A stretch of DNA of 50,248 bases, taken from the NCBI RefSeq assembly GCF_003977685.1, contig NZ_RYZH01000047.1:1-50248 (forward strand). The letters run 5' to 3'. The position numbers and the translations under genes were made by a program. This document shows positions 25,698 to 35,514 of the stretch, one piece after another. Numbering within the stretch: the stretch's first letter is position 1; every line of letters begins with the position of its first letter. The notes under the pieces were generated by a model. It ran no database searches and was not told the DNA's origin. It saw only the letters and a program-made list of their open reading frames with translations. This DNA comes from Tautonia sociabilis (lineage in GTDB: Bacteria; Planctomycetota; Planctomycetia; Isosphaerales; Isosphaeraceae).

Positions 25698-26981
25698 TCA
25701 GCGGAGCAGGCGCTGCTTGAGGTCGCGGACCAGCTCCTCCAGGGCCGAGCGGCCGTCGGTCTTGGCGTCGAAGGTCAGGCCGCCGACGCGGACCAGGGGG
25801 CGATCGGCGGTGCCAGTGACTTGCAGGTCGAGCAGGTCCTCGGGGGCCAGCCCCGTCTCGGCCAGCAAGGCGATCGCCTCGGGGCCGATTCGGCCGGCGA
25901 GCGGGGAGGCATCGAGCCGGTAGTGGATTCGGCCGTCGAAGGCCGAGGCGCCGACCAGCACGATCGGCGTCCCCCCCAGGTCAAGCTGGAGGCGGCGGCT
26001 GACCACGCGGCGGTCGGCGACCAGGAACTCGCTGCGGAGCGAGCCCACCTTGCCGTACCGCGCCGCCGGCACCACCCGGGCCAGGTCGATCAGCAGGGAC
26101 GAGCCGTCTAGCCGGATCGGGTCGATCTTCAACGTCCCCCGGCCGCTGAGCGAGTCGCGCAGGGCCGGCCCGGAGGCCCCTTGCCCCTTCAGCTCCAGGT
26201 CCAGGTCGAGCCGACCCTCCAGCCGCTCCGAGGCGCCGGCGAGGTACGGCACGAGGTAGGTCAGCAGGCCGACCCCGCTCCCCAGGTGCACCCCCCGGGC
26301 CTCGACCTGCCCGGCGAAGGCCGGCGTCGGGCCCCGCTCCACCTCGACCGCCAGGGCGAACGTCCCACCGTTGAGCGTCCCGCGCAGCTCGTCGACCGCG
26401 ACGACCGACGGCCACCACGTCCCCGAGCCGTCCAGGTTCTCCACGGCGATCGTCGTGGCGACCTCCGGGTCGACGTAGACCACCCGCCCCCGAGCCAGCC
26501 GGAAGGCGATCGGCCCGCTCGGGTCGTCGTCCTCGTCGAAGCCGCCAAGGCTGCCCGGGCGCGCCGGGTCGGCGTGCCGGAGCAAAAACGACGGCGCGAA
26601 CCGCCCGTCCTCGCCCCGGACCAGCCGGAGCGTCAGGTCCCGGACCTCCACCCGCCTCGGCTCCGCCCGGCCGACCAGCAGCTCGGCCAGGCTCAGGTCG
26701 ACGTCGATGGCCCCGGCCTCGACCCAGGGCGGCGTTCCGGCGTCGGCCCCGGGCTCCCGGACGCGCAGTCCCTCCAGCCGGATGCCTCCGAGCGGCCCCA
26801 GCCGGACCCCCTCCAGCACCGTTGGGCAGCCGGTCAGCTCCCCGACCCTCCGCTCGATGGCCCGTCGCGCCCAGCCCGTCGGGCAGCAGAGCAGCACCAG
26901 GCCCCAGAACAGCGGCGGGACGAGCAGCGCCAGGGCAATCAGCCGGCGTCGGCCGAGGCTCGGGCGTCTCGGACCTCGCAT
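25698..26981 (-). CDS. AsmA-like membrane-anchored protein
   Basis: 427 residues. One N-terminal membrane helix (about 14-34, LIALALLVPPLFWGLVLLCC) is followed by a long beta-rich part with AsmA-type features: ELTGCPTVLEGVRLGPLGGIRLEGLRV near the start, DVDLSLAELL, and near the end a DSLSGRGTLKIDPIRLDGS / LDLGGTPIVLVGASAFDGRIHYRLD stretch typical of the AsmA C-terminal region. AsmA-like proteins sit in the cell envelope, and the larger ones are thought to move lipid between membranes. GGAGG six bases before the ATG at 26981 decides the start. It is convergent with the UbiD gene (84 bp between stops). Confidence 0.78.
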   Translation of the reverse strand: MRGPRRPSLGRRRLIALALLVPPLFWGLVLLCCPTGWARRAIERRVGELTGCPTVLEGVRLGPLGGIRLEGLRVREPGADAGTPPWVEAGAIDVDLSLAELLVGRAEPRRVEVRDLTLRLVRGEDGRFAPSFLLRHADPARPGSLGGFDEDDDPSGPIAFRLARGRVVYVDPEVATTIAVENLDGSGTWWPSVVAVDELRGTLNGGTFALAVEVERGPTPAFAGQVEARGVHLGSGVGLLTYLVPYLAGASERLEGRLDLDLELKGQGASGPALRDSLSGRGTLKIDPIRLDGSSLLIDLARVVPAARYGKVGSLRSEFLVADRRVVSRRLQLDLGGTPIVLVGASAFDGRIHYRLDASPLAGRIGPEAIALLAETGLAPEDLLDLQVTGTADRPLVRVGGLTFDAKTDGRSALEELVRDLKQRLLR

Positions 26982-27142
26982 GGCGAGCCTCCGTTGGGCC
27001 CGTAAGCGGTGCGGGTCCGCCCCGCCGGGCCACGAGAGCGGCGGGGTCGGGCGGCCCGGATCGTCGCGGGGACCATACCCCAACCGCCCCCTCCCGGCAA
27101 GCGGAACTTCGGGCCCCGGCCCAACCCGATCAAAGGCGGCGG

Positions 27143-27300
27143 AGGGGAGAAGAGGGGAGAAGAGGGGAGAAGAGGGGAGAAGAGGGAAGAGAAAAAAAAG
27201 AGAAGAGAGAAGACAAGATCAAAAAGAAGATTTTCCATAGTGAAAACAATAGAGAAGATTTGAGAAGAGAGAAAAAATAAGAAGAGAGAAAAGATTAGGA
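27143..27300 (+). repeat. Polypurine tract with 10-bp tandem repeat
   Basis: From about 27131 to 27300 the plus strand is almost entirely purine. It begins with more than four tandem copies of AGGGGAGAAG (27143-27188) and continues as irregular GA/AAGA runs. Such mirror-symmetric purine tracts can form triplex DNA. It lies between divergent genes, the AsmA-like gene to the left and the CehA-like gene to the right. Confidence 0.85.
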
Positions 27301-27650
27301 CAACGGAGAGGGAAGCGGAGGAGAACGCCCCGACCACCACTGGGCCGGAGGCACCGGTTCATTGGCTCATGAACGCTCATCGTGAGGGAGGCGCGGCCCT
27401 CCGAGGGGGTTGAGCGGTGGTGGCTTCAACCGTCGGGTCGGGCACGAGATCGCCGTCGTGGTCGGCCGGGGCCGCGATCGATTCCTTGAGGCCGAAGGTC
27501 AGCGGGTACCCTGGCCGGTCGCCGAGGGGAGGAGGAAAGACTCTCGGGGCGGACCTCCCGCCGGTCGATTGCATCCGGTCCGTCTCCCCGATAGGTTCGG
27601 CGGCAGTGGAATGCCTTGATCCGAATCCGGCCCCCGGGAGGATCGAACCG
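27301..27650. other. Upstream region of the CehA-like gene
   Basis: 350 bp without a supported gene. The frame open here belongs to an over-extension of the downstream gene. Small inverted repeats are present (GGTTGA and TCAACC at 27407-27430) but no clear promoter. Confidence 0.35.
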
Positions 27651-29927
27651 ATGAACGTCGCAACGCGGGCCCTGACCGCCCTCGTCCTGCTCTTTCCGGC
27701 CGCCGCCACCGGCAGCGACCTGCCGACGGTCCCCAACGTCCCCCGCCAGCCGCTGGCGGCCCAGGCCCGCCGCGTCGTCGAGGCCCTGGAGATGATCGGC
27801 CGTCCCCTGCCCGAGGCCGACCTCAAGCGCCTTGAAGACGCCTACGTCCTCGACGACGAGTTCCAGGCCTCGCTCGCCATCCAGGAAATCTTCGATCCGT
27901 ACTGCCTCGTCGGCGTCTCCATCAACCCCGAGAGCCGGGTGAAGGCCCAGCAGGGCCCGGCCGCTCCCTCGCTGATGCAGCAGGGCTGGCGAGCTTTTCT
28001 GGTGAAGGTGCACAACGAGGCCGGCGTGACCGCCCCGCTCCGCGTCTCCAGCCCGAACGCGGCGCCGATCTATTCGCGATCCACCGGCTCGCCCGACCCT
28101 CCCCAGACGATCGTCCCCGAGACGATTCCCGACCGCTGGGTCGAGCTCTCGATGTTCGACGACCGGCCGCTCAACCCCACCCTCTCCGGCCTGCCGCTGG
28201 AGTACCGGATCCTCCAGATCCACTCCCGGGACGCCGGCCCCCGAGAGGCGAAGCTCACCTTCGACGTCGGCCAGGGCACCCAGGACCTCGGCTTCCGCTC
28301 CGACGTCGACATCCTCTTCCGCTGCGAGCCCGGCGTGGTCGTCTCCTTCGACGTCCGAGACGAGGACGGCTCCCCCGTCATGGGCTCGTTCCTCATCCGA
28401 GACCACCTCGGCCGCGTCTACCCTTCCCCGGGCCGCCGGCTGGCCCCCGACTTTTTCTTCCACCCGCAGATCTACCGCCGTACCGGCGAGTCGGTCATCC
28501 TCCCGCCGGGGACCTTCACCGTCGAGTCCACCCGGGGGCCTGAATATCGGATCAAGTCGAAGACGATCATCGTCGAGGAAGGGGCCGGCACCCAGACCGA
28601 AACCTTCGAGCTGGAGCGCTGGGCCGACCTCGCCGCGATGGGCTGGTACTCCGGCGACCACCACGTCCACGCCGCCGGCTGCGCCCACTACGAGAGCCCC
28701 AGCGAGGGCGTGCAGCCCGAGCACATGATGCGGCACATCCTCGGTGAGGACCTCGTCGTCGGCTGCGTCCTCTCCTGGGGCCCCTGCTGGTATTACCAGA
28801 AGCAGTTCTTCGACGGCCGGGTCCACCCGCTGTCGACCCCCGACTACCTGATGCGCTACGACGTCGAGGTCTCGGGCTTCCCCTCCTCCCACGCCGGCCA
28901 CCTCTGCCTGCTCCGCCTCACCGAGGACGACTATCCCGGCACCACCCTGATCGAAGAGTGGCCGAGCTGGGACCTCCCCGTGTTGCAGTGGGGCAAGTCT
29001 CAGGGGGCCGTCGTCGGCTTCTCCCACTCCGGCTGGGGCCTCCAGACCCAGTCGAAGGAGCTGCCCAATTTCGAGATGCCCCCCTTCGACGGCATCGGCG
29101 CCAACGAGTACATCGTCGACGTCGTGCACGACGCCGTCGACTTCATCTCCAGCGTCGACACCCCGGCGCCTTATGAATTGAACATCTGGTATCACACTCT
29201 TAACTGCGGCTACCGCTGCCGGATCAGCGGAGAGACCGACTTCCCCTGCATCTATGGCGAGCGTGTCGGTCTCGGGCGTTCTTATGTGAAGGTCGATGGC
29301 GATCTCGATTACGACCGCTGGGTCCAGGGGATCAAGGACGGCCGCTCTTACGTCGGCGACGGCCGCAGCCACCTCGTCGACTTCCAGGTCGCCGACGTCG
29401 CCGTTGGCGAGAACGGCAGTGAGCTGGCCCTCGACCGGCCGGGCCAGGTCCGTGTCTCGGTCCGCGCCGCCGCCCTGCTCGAACCCGAGCCGAACGAGCG
29501 CACCGAGGCCATCCGCAATCGCCCGCTCGACCAGAAGCCCTACTGGGATATCGAGCGTGCCCGGGTCGGGAACTCCCGCAAGGTCCCCGTCGAGGTCGTC
29601 GTCAACGGCCTTCCCGTCGCCCGCCAGGAGATCGAGGCCGACGGCCAGTTCAACGACCTCTCCTTCGAGGTCCCGATCGAGCGTTCCAGCTGGGTCGCCC
29701 TGCGCATCTATCCCAGCTCCCATACCAATCCGATCTTCGTGACGGTCGCCGGCGCTCCCATCCGAGCCTCCCGGCGCTCCGCCGAGTGGTGCCTCAAGGC
29801 CGTCGATCAGTGCTGGTCCCAGAAGGTCCGCAACATCCGCCCCGAGGAACGCGACGCCGCCGAGGCCGCCTACGACGTCGCCCGAGAGGCCTACCAGAAG
29901 ATCCTCGCCGAGAGCGACGTCGAGTGA
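27651..29927 (+). CDS. Exported CehA/McbA-type PHP-domain metallohydrolase
   Basis: 758 residues with a signal peptide (residues 1-22, cleavage near AAATGS-D). Residues about 110-320 are beta-rich accessory regions. The PHP-like metal site begins at GDHHVHAAGCAHYE (Asp336, His337, His338, His340), as in CehA/McbA hydrolases. Later metal-region segments are GFSHSGWGL, EYIVDVVHDAVD and DGRSYVGDGRSHLVDF. The first known members cleave carbamates such as carbaryl; many planctomycete paralogues are larger, exported and of unknown substrate, probably ester or phosphoester bonds. GGGAGG nine bases before the ATG at 27651 fixes the start. It stands alone, with a palindromic repeat 85 bp after its stop. 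Confidence 0.85.
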   Translation: MNVATRALTALVLLFPAAATGSDLPTVPNVPRQPLAAQARRVVEALEMIGRPLPEADLKRLEDAYVLDDEFQASLAIQEIFDPYCLVGVSINPESRVKAQQGPAAPSLMQQGWRAFLVKVHNEAGVTAPLRVSSPNAAPIYSRSTGSPDPPQTIVPETIPDRWVELSMFDDRPLNPTLSGLPLEYRILQIHSRDAGPREAKLTFDVGQGTQDLGFRSDVDILFRCEPGVVVSFDVRDEDGSPVMGSFLIRDHLGRVYPSPGRRLAPDFFFHPQIYRRTGESVILPPGTFTVESTRGPEYRIKSKTIIVEEGAGTQTETFELERWADLAAMGWYSGDHHVHAAGCAHYESPSEGVQPEHMMRHILGEDLVVGCVLSWGPCWYYQKQFFDGRVHPLSTPDYLMRYDVEVSGFPSSHAGHLCLLRLTEDDYPGTTLIEEWPSWDLPVLQWGKSQGAVVGFSHSGWGLQTQSKELPNFEMPPFDGIGANEYIVDVVHDAVDFISSVDTPAPYELNIWYHTLNCGYRCRISGETDFPCIYGERVGLGRSYVKVDGDLDYDRWVQGIKDGRSYVGDGRSHLVDFQVADVAVGENGSELALDRPGQVRVSVRAAALLEPEPNERTEAIRNRPLDQKPYWDIERARVGNSRKVPVEVVVNGLPVARQEIEADGQFNDLSFEVPIERSSWVALRIYPSSHTNPIFVTVAGAPIRASRRSAEWCLKAVDQCWSQKVRNIRPEERDAAEAAYDVAREAYQKILAESDVE

Positions 29928-29960
29928 TCCCGGCTCTCGAGGAGGGCTGAGCGGAAGGCC

Positions 29961-30039
29961 GGGGTGGCCGGGAGCGAGCGCGGCGATCCCTCAAGGATCG
30001 AAGGCCCCCGCCCGGGGTCGACACGACCCCGGCCACCCC
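29961..30039. repeat. Palindromic repeat with outer inverted arms
   Basis: A perfect copy of the window's palindrome is at 30012-30032 (CCGGGGTCG, ACA, CGACCCCGG). An outer 11-bp inverted repeat, GGGGTGGCCGG at 29961-29971 and CCGGCCACCCC at 30029-30039, encloses and overlaps it, so alternative hairpins are possible. It lies just after the CehA-like gene. The remaining gap to 30363 has no gene. Confidence 0.75.
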
Positions 30040-30362
30040 CAACCGCCAAGGTTCATCTCCCCAGGCAATTCAGCAGGACGAGGCCGGCGGGCGAGGAACT
30101 CGGGCTTCGCTCCCGGCGTCGCCCCCCCACTCTGGCCCTTCCCTCGAGACAGGGATGAGGGGGAGGGCGACCATCCGGCGAGCCCGATTCGAGAGACGTT
30201 CCCGAGCAAGCGAATCTTGACGCGGCGACGATCCGGCGCGGGAGCGCGGGACCCCGCCGCAAAATGCCGTTGTCGGGTTCCGGAAGCCGGGGTAGTCTCC
30301 CCCCGGACGGTTTCCCGGTTGAGGAGGGGGGACCGTCCGACCGTCCCTCCGAGGATCCCGCC

Positions 30363-32594
30363 GTGGCGACGGATCGCCCCCCGACCCAGCCCCGGATCGC
30401 GCCGGATCGCCCCGGCTGGCGGACGATCGCCGTCGCCGCCGGGCTCTACGCGGCGGCGATCCTCGCCGCGACCTGGCCCGCCGCCCGGGACGCGACCACC
30501 AGCATCCCCCACAGCGACCTCGGCGATCCCCTGCTCCACCTCTGGATCCTCCGCTGGTACCGTGAGTGTCTGCTCGCCGGCCGACCGCCCTTTTGGTGCT
30601 CCACCATCCAGGTCCCCGTCGGCGCCCCCCTCGGCTACATGCCGGGCCTCATCTTCCAGGGCCTCGGGTTCCTGCCCCTCTCGGCGGTCGTCTCCGGAGA
30701 CGCCCTCGCCTACAACCTTCTCTGGTTCGGGAGCCTCGGTTTCACCGCCTTCGCCGGGTTCGCCCTGGGCTGGTGGATCACTCGGGACGGCCGCTGCGCG
30801 ACGCTCGCCGGGCTGGCCTTCGTGCTGAGCACGCCGGTGCTGTTCAACGCGCACGGCGCGCTGGAGATGCTCTCGATCGGCTGGTTCCCCCTCTTCCTGA
30901 TCGCCTGGATCCGGTTCGTCGACCGTCCCGGCCCCGGCCGGTGTGCCTCGGCGGCCGCCCTGTACGCGGCCCTGGCCTCGGGGGCGCCGTACTTCGGGAT
31001 CCTCGGGGCGTTCCCGGCGGCGCTGTACGTTCTGTTCGGGCTGGCCCGAGCCCGGCGGGAGGGAGCGACTCGGGCCTGGGCCCGGGGGCGCCTGCCCTGG
31101 TTCGTCGGGTTCTCGATCGCGGTGCTGCCGGCGGTGGCGCTGGTCTTCTCCGGCCAGCTCTGGGCGATGGTCCACGGCTTTCCGATGAGCCGGCCCGACT
31201 CCGAGTTCAGCCGCTACGGCGCCTCGCTGTTCGGCTACCTGCTGCCGGACTCCCGGCTCCCCTCCGGCCGCCTGCTGGACCGCGCCGGGCTCCGGCCGAA
31301 GGTTGACCTGAAGGTGCCGTCCTACCTCGGGGTCGTCACGATCGGCCTGTTGGCCTACGCGGCGGCGGCTCGGGTCCGGTTCGATCGCCGGGGGTTCTGG
31401 TGGTCGGCCCTGGCGCTGCTGGTCCTGCTGTCGCTCGGCGCGACGGTCGAGCTGGGGCCGGTCACGCTGAGGCTGCCGGCCCACTGGCTCCGCGAGCACA
31501 CTCCCGTCTTCCGACCGATCCGGGTCCCCGCCCGCTTCAACCTCTTCGCCGCGGCGGTCGCCGTGGCGATCGCCTCGGCCGGGCTCCGCGACCTGCTCGC
31601 CCGGCTCCGCTGGCGCCCGGCCCGGTCCCTGCTTGTCCCCTCGCTGGCGATCCTGGCCGTGCTCGACCTCTCCAACGCCCCCTTCCCCACCACCCGCATC
31701 CCCGAGGTTCCTCCCCTCTACCAGACCCTCCGGCGTCTCGACCCCGACGCCCGGGTGCTCGACGCCCCCCAGGGAGACGTGATCCGCTCGGCCATCTGCG
31801 CCTACTGGTCGTCCTTCCACGGCCTGCCGACCTCCGCCGGCTACACCTCCTTCCCGAACGCCGAATATGAGCATCTGATTACCGAGCCCTCGCCCTTCCA
31901 CGCGGCGATGCTCTCCGACCCGTCCTTCCCCGCCGATCCCGACCGAGCGGCCGTCGACCTCGCCGCGCCGGCCCGGTTCCGGGACCTGGCCTGGCTGTAC
32001 CTCTCGGCCCACGATTACCGCTTCCTCGTGCTCCACTCGAGCGCGGCCGGAGACGGGCCCGCCGCTTCCCGGTTCTCCCGGATCCGGGAGGCGCTCGCGC
32101 CCGCCCTGATCCTCGACGACGGCGATCGCCTTGTCTTTGACCGAGAACTGCTGCCGCCCCCCGAGTCCCCCCTGCTGCTGCCCCTGGCCGGCTGGCGGAC
32201 CCGGCTGGCCCGAGACGACCGCCGCGAGTGCGCCGTCGAGCGCTCCGCCGGCCTGGTCGTCTACAATCCGTCCCCGGCTCGGCCGATCCGCCTGGCGATG
32301 GAGCTGGCCGGACACCGGTCCCGTCGCGAGGTGGCCCTGCTCCGAGATGGCGCCGAGCTGGCGCGCTGGACCGTCGAGCCGGGCCCCGTCCGCCTGGCGG
32401 TGAGCCCCCCGCTCTCCCTGCCCGCCGGCCTGGTCGAGCTGTCGCTCTCCTGCGATTCCGAGGGCCGCCCCGCCTCGGAGCTCCGGGCCCTGGGCCAGTC
32501 GGACCCGTTCAGCCTCTGGGCCGGCACGATCGTCGCGCTGCCGGGCGATCCCCTCGCGATCGCGAGCCCGGGAGACAACTCCAGAACCCGATGA
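30363..32594 (+). CDS. GT-C-like polytopic membrane protein
   Basis: 743 residues. The N-terminal two thirds contain about ten membrane helices; an early loop has the acidic DLGDPLLHLWILRWY typical of GT-C fold membrane glycosyltransferases, and HTPVFRPIRVPARFNLF is a later conserved-looking loop. The last 200 residues are soluble and beta-rich. I infer transfer of a lipid-linked sugar on the outer face of the membrane, but the donor and acceptor are unknown. A YfhO-like protein is an alternative. The GTG at 30363 with GAGG eight bases upstream is preferred; an ATG at 30264 is in frame. The next gene on the same strand also encodes a GT-C-like protein. Confidence 0.75.
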   Translation: MATDRPPTQPRIAPDRPGWRTIAVAAGLYAAAILAATWPAARDATTSIPHSDLGDPLLHLWILRWYRECLLAGRPPFWCSTIQVPVGAPLGYMPGLIFQGLGFLPLSAVVSGDALAYNLLWFGSLGFTAFAGFALGWWITRDGRCATLAGLAFVLSTPVLFNAHGALEMLSIGWFPLFLIAWIRFVDRPGPGRCASAAALYAALASGAPYFGILGAFPAALYVLFGLARARREGATRAWARGRLPWFVGFSIAVLPAVALVFSGQLWAMVHGFPMSRPDSEFSRYGASLFGYLLPDSRLPSGRLLDRAGLRPKVDLKVPSYLGVVTIGLLAYAAAARVRFDRRGFWWSALALLVLLSLGATVELGPVTLRLPAHWLREHTPVFRPIRVPARFNLFAAAVAVAIASAGLRDLLARLRWRPARSLLVPSLAILAVLDLSNAPFPTTRIPEVPPLYQTLRRLDPDARVLDAPQGDVIRSAICAYWSSFHGLPTSAGYTSFPNAEYEHLITEPSPFHAAMLSDPSFPADPDRAAVDLAAPARFRDLAWLYLSAHDYRFLVLHSSAAGDGPAASRFSRIREALAPALILDDGDRLVFDRELLPPPESPLLLPLAGWRTRLARDDRRECAVERSAGLVVYNPSPARPIRLAMELAGHRSRREVALLRDGAELARWTVEPGPVRLAVSPPLSLPAGLVELSLSCDSEGRPASELRALGQSDPFSLWAGTIVALPGDPLAIASPGDNSRTR

Positions 32595-32806
32595 TCCCGG
32601 AACCCTCGGACGCCGGTTCATGGAACGCCGAGATCGCCACAGATCGATCGGTGCTTCGGGCCGATCCCTCCGCCCGATGGAGAGCCAGTGCCGCCAGCGG
32701 CGTGCCCGCCCACGCTCGAGGCGATCCCAGAGAAGCTCACACGTGCATTCAGGAAGATCATCACGACGGACAAATCGGATCGATCATCATTCCGGCCCTG
32801 GGGTGA

Positions 32807-32867
32807 CTGGGGTCGGGTCGCCCCCAGACCCGGCTGCCTCCCGACGCTGGGTTCGACCCGGCCTCAG
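32807..32867. repeat. Pair of degenerate palindromic repeats
   Basis: Two 21-bp copies of the window's palindrome, at 32807-32827 (one arm mismatch) and 32847-32867 (more degenerate), are 40 bp apart. This is nearly the same spacing as the pair at 10617 and 10656. They sit in the 333-bp gap between the two GT-C-like genes, upstream of the second gene's start. Confidence 0.65.
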
Positions 32868-32927
32868 CCTCTCCGGCCCCACCAGGAGCGTCTCTCCGAT
32901 CGGGATCACAGGTCCGGAGCCCAACGC

Positions 32928-35291
32928 ATGCCGAAGCGGAGGATGATCGGGCTGGCCATGCTGCCGGCGCTGGCCCTGGCGGCGGTGTTCGTCCTGGGGG
33001 GCTGGCTGCGGACCAGCAGCCTCGGCTCGCTGCCCCTGCCGGACGGCGACGAGGCCTGGTTCGCCGTCATGTCCGGCCGGATGGCCCAGGGGCAGCCCTT
33101 CGCCACGTCGACCCCGACGGGCAACCCCATGTGGCTGTTTCAGGCCCCGGTGCAGGTCCCCTTGATTCTCTCCCTCGGGCCGGAGCTCTGGATCGTCCGA
33201 TCGGCGTCGACCGTCGCCGGCCTGCTGGCGGTTGCGCTCTGCGCCTGGCGGTTCTCCCGAGTGCTCGACCGCTCGACCGCGATGATCGCGGCGGCGCTGC
33301 TGGCGGCCCTGCCGGCGGCGGTCCTGGCGTCCCGGACGGGGCACGACGTCTCCCTCGTCCCGCTGTTCGGAACGCTGATGCTCGCCGCCGCGTTCCGGCG
33401 GAAGACGGCCGGCCTGATCGCCTCAATGGGGCTGGGCTACCTCTGCCATCCCACCGCCGTGTTCGCCCTGCCCGCGGCGCTGGCGGTCTACTGCGGGAAC
33501 GGGCGATGGCCCGAGGACGGCTCGGCTCCCCGGTCCTGGCGAGGGCTGGCGCTGCGATCGGGGCTAATCGCCGCGATCGCCGCCTCGCTCGCGGCGTGGA
33601 CCGCCCTGCGGCCGGGGACGAAGGCGGTGATGGCCTCCTACGGCATCGGCCTGGGCGCCCCGCACGACCCGATCCGGTTCGCCTCCCGCTTCGGGAGGTA
33701 TCTGCTCGCCATCGGCGACACTCCGATGCCGGTTCGAGAGACGATCTTCTGGGGGGTCGTGCTGACGGTCGCCCCGATCGGGCTCTCGGCGATGATCCGG
33801 CGCCGCCAGTGGGCCCGCGTCGCGCTGGTTGTCGGGGCGCTGGCCTCGGCGGGGTCGCTGTTTGTTCTGTCCGGGTCCGAGGTGCTCCGGCCGAACCTGG
33901 GACGCAACGGGCATGGCCTGCTGGTTCCCTCGGTCCTCGCCTTCGCCTGCCTGCTGCGCGCCGCCGTCGGGGCGATCGTCCGGAGCCCGGCCTTCGCTCC
34001 GGGGCTGGCGACGGCGGCGGCCTCGGCCGCCGGGTTGGCGCTGCTGCTGGGCCTGGACCTTGGCGCCGTCGACCACTCGAGATGCCAGGACAGCCGAGCG
34101 GGATCCGCCCCCGCCTCGGAGTCGATCTGGACCTTCGGCCGCGACGCTCCCGACCCCCGGCTCCTCGCGCTCGGCGAGGCCCTGGACGGCCGCCGGCCGT
34201 CTGGATCCCCGGACGACCGGATTTCCGTCGTCTGCGACCGCTGGAACCTCTTCTGGCCGATCGCGTTCTCCTGCCTCGATCGGGACGAGGTCCGGGTGCT
34301 GGACTTCGATCGGCTCGCCGGCCAGCTCCCCGGGCTCTTGCGATCGGGGGGAGTGGTGCTCTCCTCTGCCGGGGGGCCGGCCGATCGAGCGATCCGGGCG
34401 GCGGTGCCAGCGCCCGCGATCCTTCGGGTCGAGGTGGCGACTGACGGCCAGCCGCCGATCCGGGTCGTCCGCCGGGCCCCCGGCGTCCCCGCGGTCTTCC
34501 CCGCTCCGGCCGACTACGACGGCGACGGCCGAGACGACCTTGCCTCCTACGACGCCGACTCCGGCCGCTGGACGATCCTCGACGCCTCCGGCCGGTCGAC
34601 CCTCCTGCTCGGCCCCCCCGACGGCATCCCCTCCCCCGGCGACTTCGATGGCGACGGCCGAGCCGAGCCCGTCCTCTACCGCCCCGATCCCGGCGACTGG
34701 CTCACCCTCACCGCCGACGGCCCCCATCCCCTCGACGTCCTCCGCTCGCCCGGCATGCTCCCCGCTCCCGGCGACTACGACGGCGACGGCCGAACCGAGC
34801 CCGTCGCCTTCGACCCCCGCCGCGCCGCCTTCGTGATGCCCGACCCCGCCGCCGAGGTCGTCTTCGGCCACCCCGCCAACTTCGGCGGCGACCCCCTCCC
34901 CGTTCCCGGCGACTTCGACGGCGACGGCCGGGACGACCTCGGTGTCTACCAGGTTGACTCCGGCTCCTGGTTCCTGCTCCGCTCCACCGAGGCGGCCCTC
35001 GCCGTCTCGTCCGGCCTTCCCGGCGGCACCCCGGCCGCCGGGGACCTCGACGGCGACGGCCGGGACGACCTGATCCTGTTCCTCCCCGACTCCCCCCCCC
35101 TGCACCTGCCCCTCGATCCCGGCTCACCTTCCATTCCCCTCTGCCCGGCATCCCCCTCGCCCCTCTTCCCCGGCGACTTCGACGGCGACGGCCGCCTCGA
35201 CCTCCTCGCCTTCGACCCTCGCTCCGGCACCTGGGCCTCCCCCGATCCCGAGCTGGCCCGATCCCCCCGCGACTCCCCGCCGAGGCGATGA
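32928..35291 (+). CDS. GT-C-like membrane protein fused to FG-GAP repeats
   Basis: 787 residues. Residues about 1-420 carry ten or so membrane helices with an early acidic loop (LPLPDGDEAWFAVMSGRMAQGQ) typical of PMT/GT39-like glycosyltransferases. After a soluble spacer, residues about 525-770 hold six calcium-binding FG-GAP/VCBS-type motifs: DYDGDGRDD, DFDGDGRAE, DYDGDGRTE, DFDGDGRDD, DLDGDGRDD and DFDGDGRLD. These probably fold into a beta-propeller-like domain outside the membrane. This pairing in one chain is unusual. The ATG at 32928 with CGGAG eight bases upstream marks the start; the open frame to 32688 runs through repeat DNA and is not part of the gene. Confidence 0.82.
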   Translation: MPKRRMIGLAMLPALALAAVFVLGGWLRTSSLGSLPLPDGDEAWFAVMSGRMAQGQPFATSTPTGNPMWLFQAPVQVPLILSLGPELWIVRSASTVAGLLAVALCAWRFSRVLDRSTAMIAAALLAALPAAVLASRTGHDVSLVPLFGTLMLAAAFRRKTAGLIASMGLGYLCHPTAVFALPAALAVYCGNGRWPEDGSAPRSWRGLALRSGLIAAIAASLAAWTALRPGTKAVMASYGIGLGAPHDPIRFASRFGRYLLAIGDTPMPVRETIFWGVVLTVAPIGLSAMIRRRQWARVALVVGALASAGSLFVLSGSEVLRPNLGRNGHGLLVPSVLAFACLLRAAVGAIVRSPAFAPGLATAAASAAGLALLLGLDLGAVDHSRCQDSRAGSAPASESIWTFGRDAPDPRLLALGEALDGRRPSGSPDDRISVVCDRWNLFWPIAFSCLDRDEVRVLDFDRLAGQLPGLLRSGGVVLSSAGGPADRAIRAAVPAPAILRVEVATDGQPPIRVVRRAPGVPAVFPAPADYDGDGRDDLASYDADSGRWTILDASGRSTLLLGPPDGIPSPGDFDGDGRAEPVLYRPDPGDWLTLTADGPHPLDVLRSPGMLPAPGDYDGDGRTEPVAFDPRRAAFVMPDPAAEVVFGHPANFGGDPLPVPGDFDGDGRDDLGVYQVDSGSWFLLRSTEAALAVSSGLPGGTPAAGDLDGDGRDDLILFLPDSPPLHLPLDPGSPSIPLCPASPSPLFPGDFDGDGRLDLLAFDPRSGTWASPDPELARSPRDSPPRR

Positions 35292-35514
35292 GCGGAACGG
35301 CCCAAGCCCCGGCCCGGCCCGGCCCGATCGGATCGTCACTCCGGGCGTTCTGGGCGGCGTGCCCGCCCATGCTCCGGCCCGATCGGTCCTCCCCCCCCGC
35401 GCGGCCCCCGCTCGTTGCCCCCCCTCCGGGCGGGTGCTACCATGCCGGCCAAGGTTGGCCCCGACGGCGACCCCCGCCGGCCCCGGGCGCCGATCCGACC
35501 TGGAGGAAGACGCG

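Noticed and set aside
32688..32927. N-terminal extension of the GT-C/FG-GAP protein
   Set aside because: The frame is open only because it crosses repeat DNA; the ribosome site and first membrane helix place the start at 32928.
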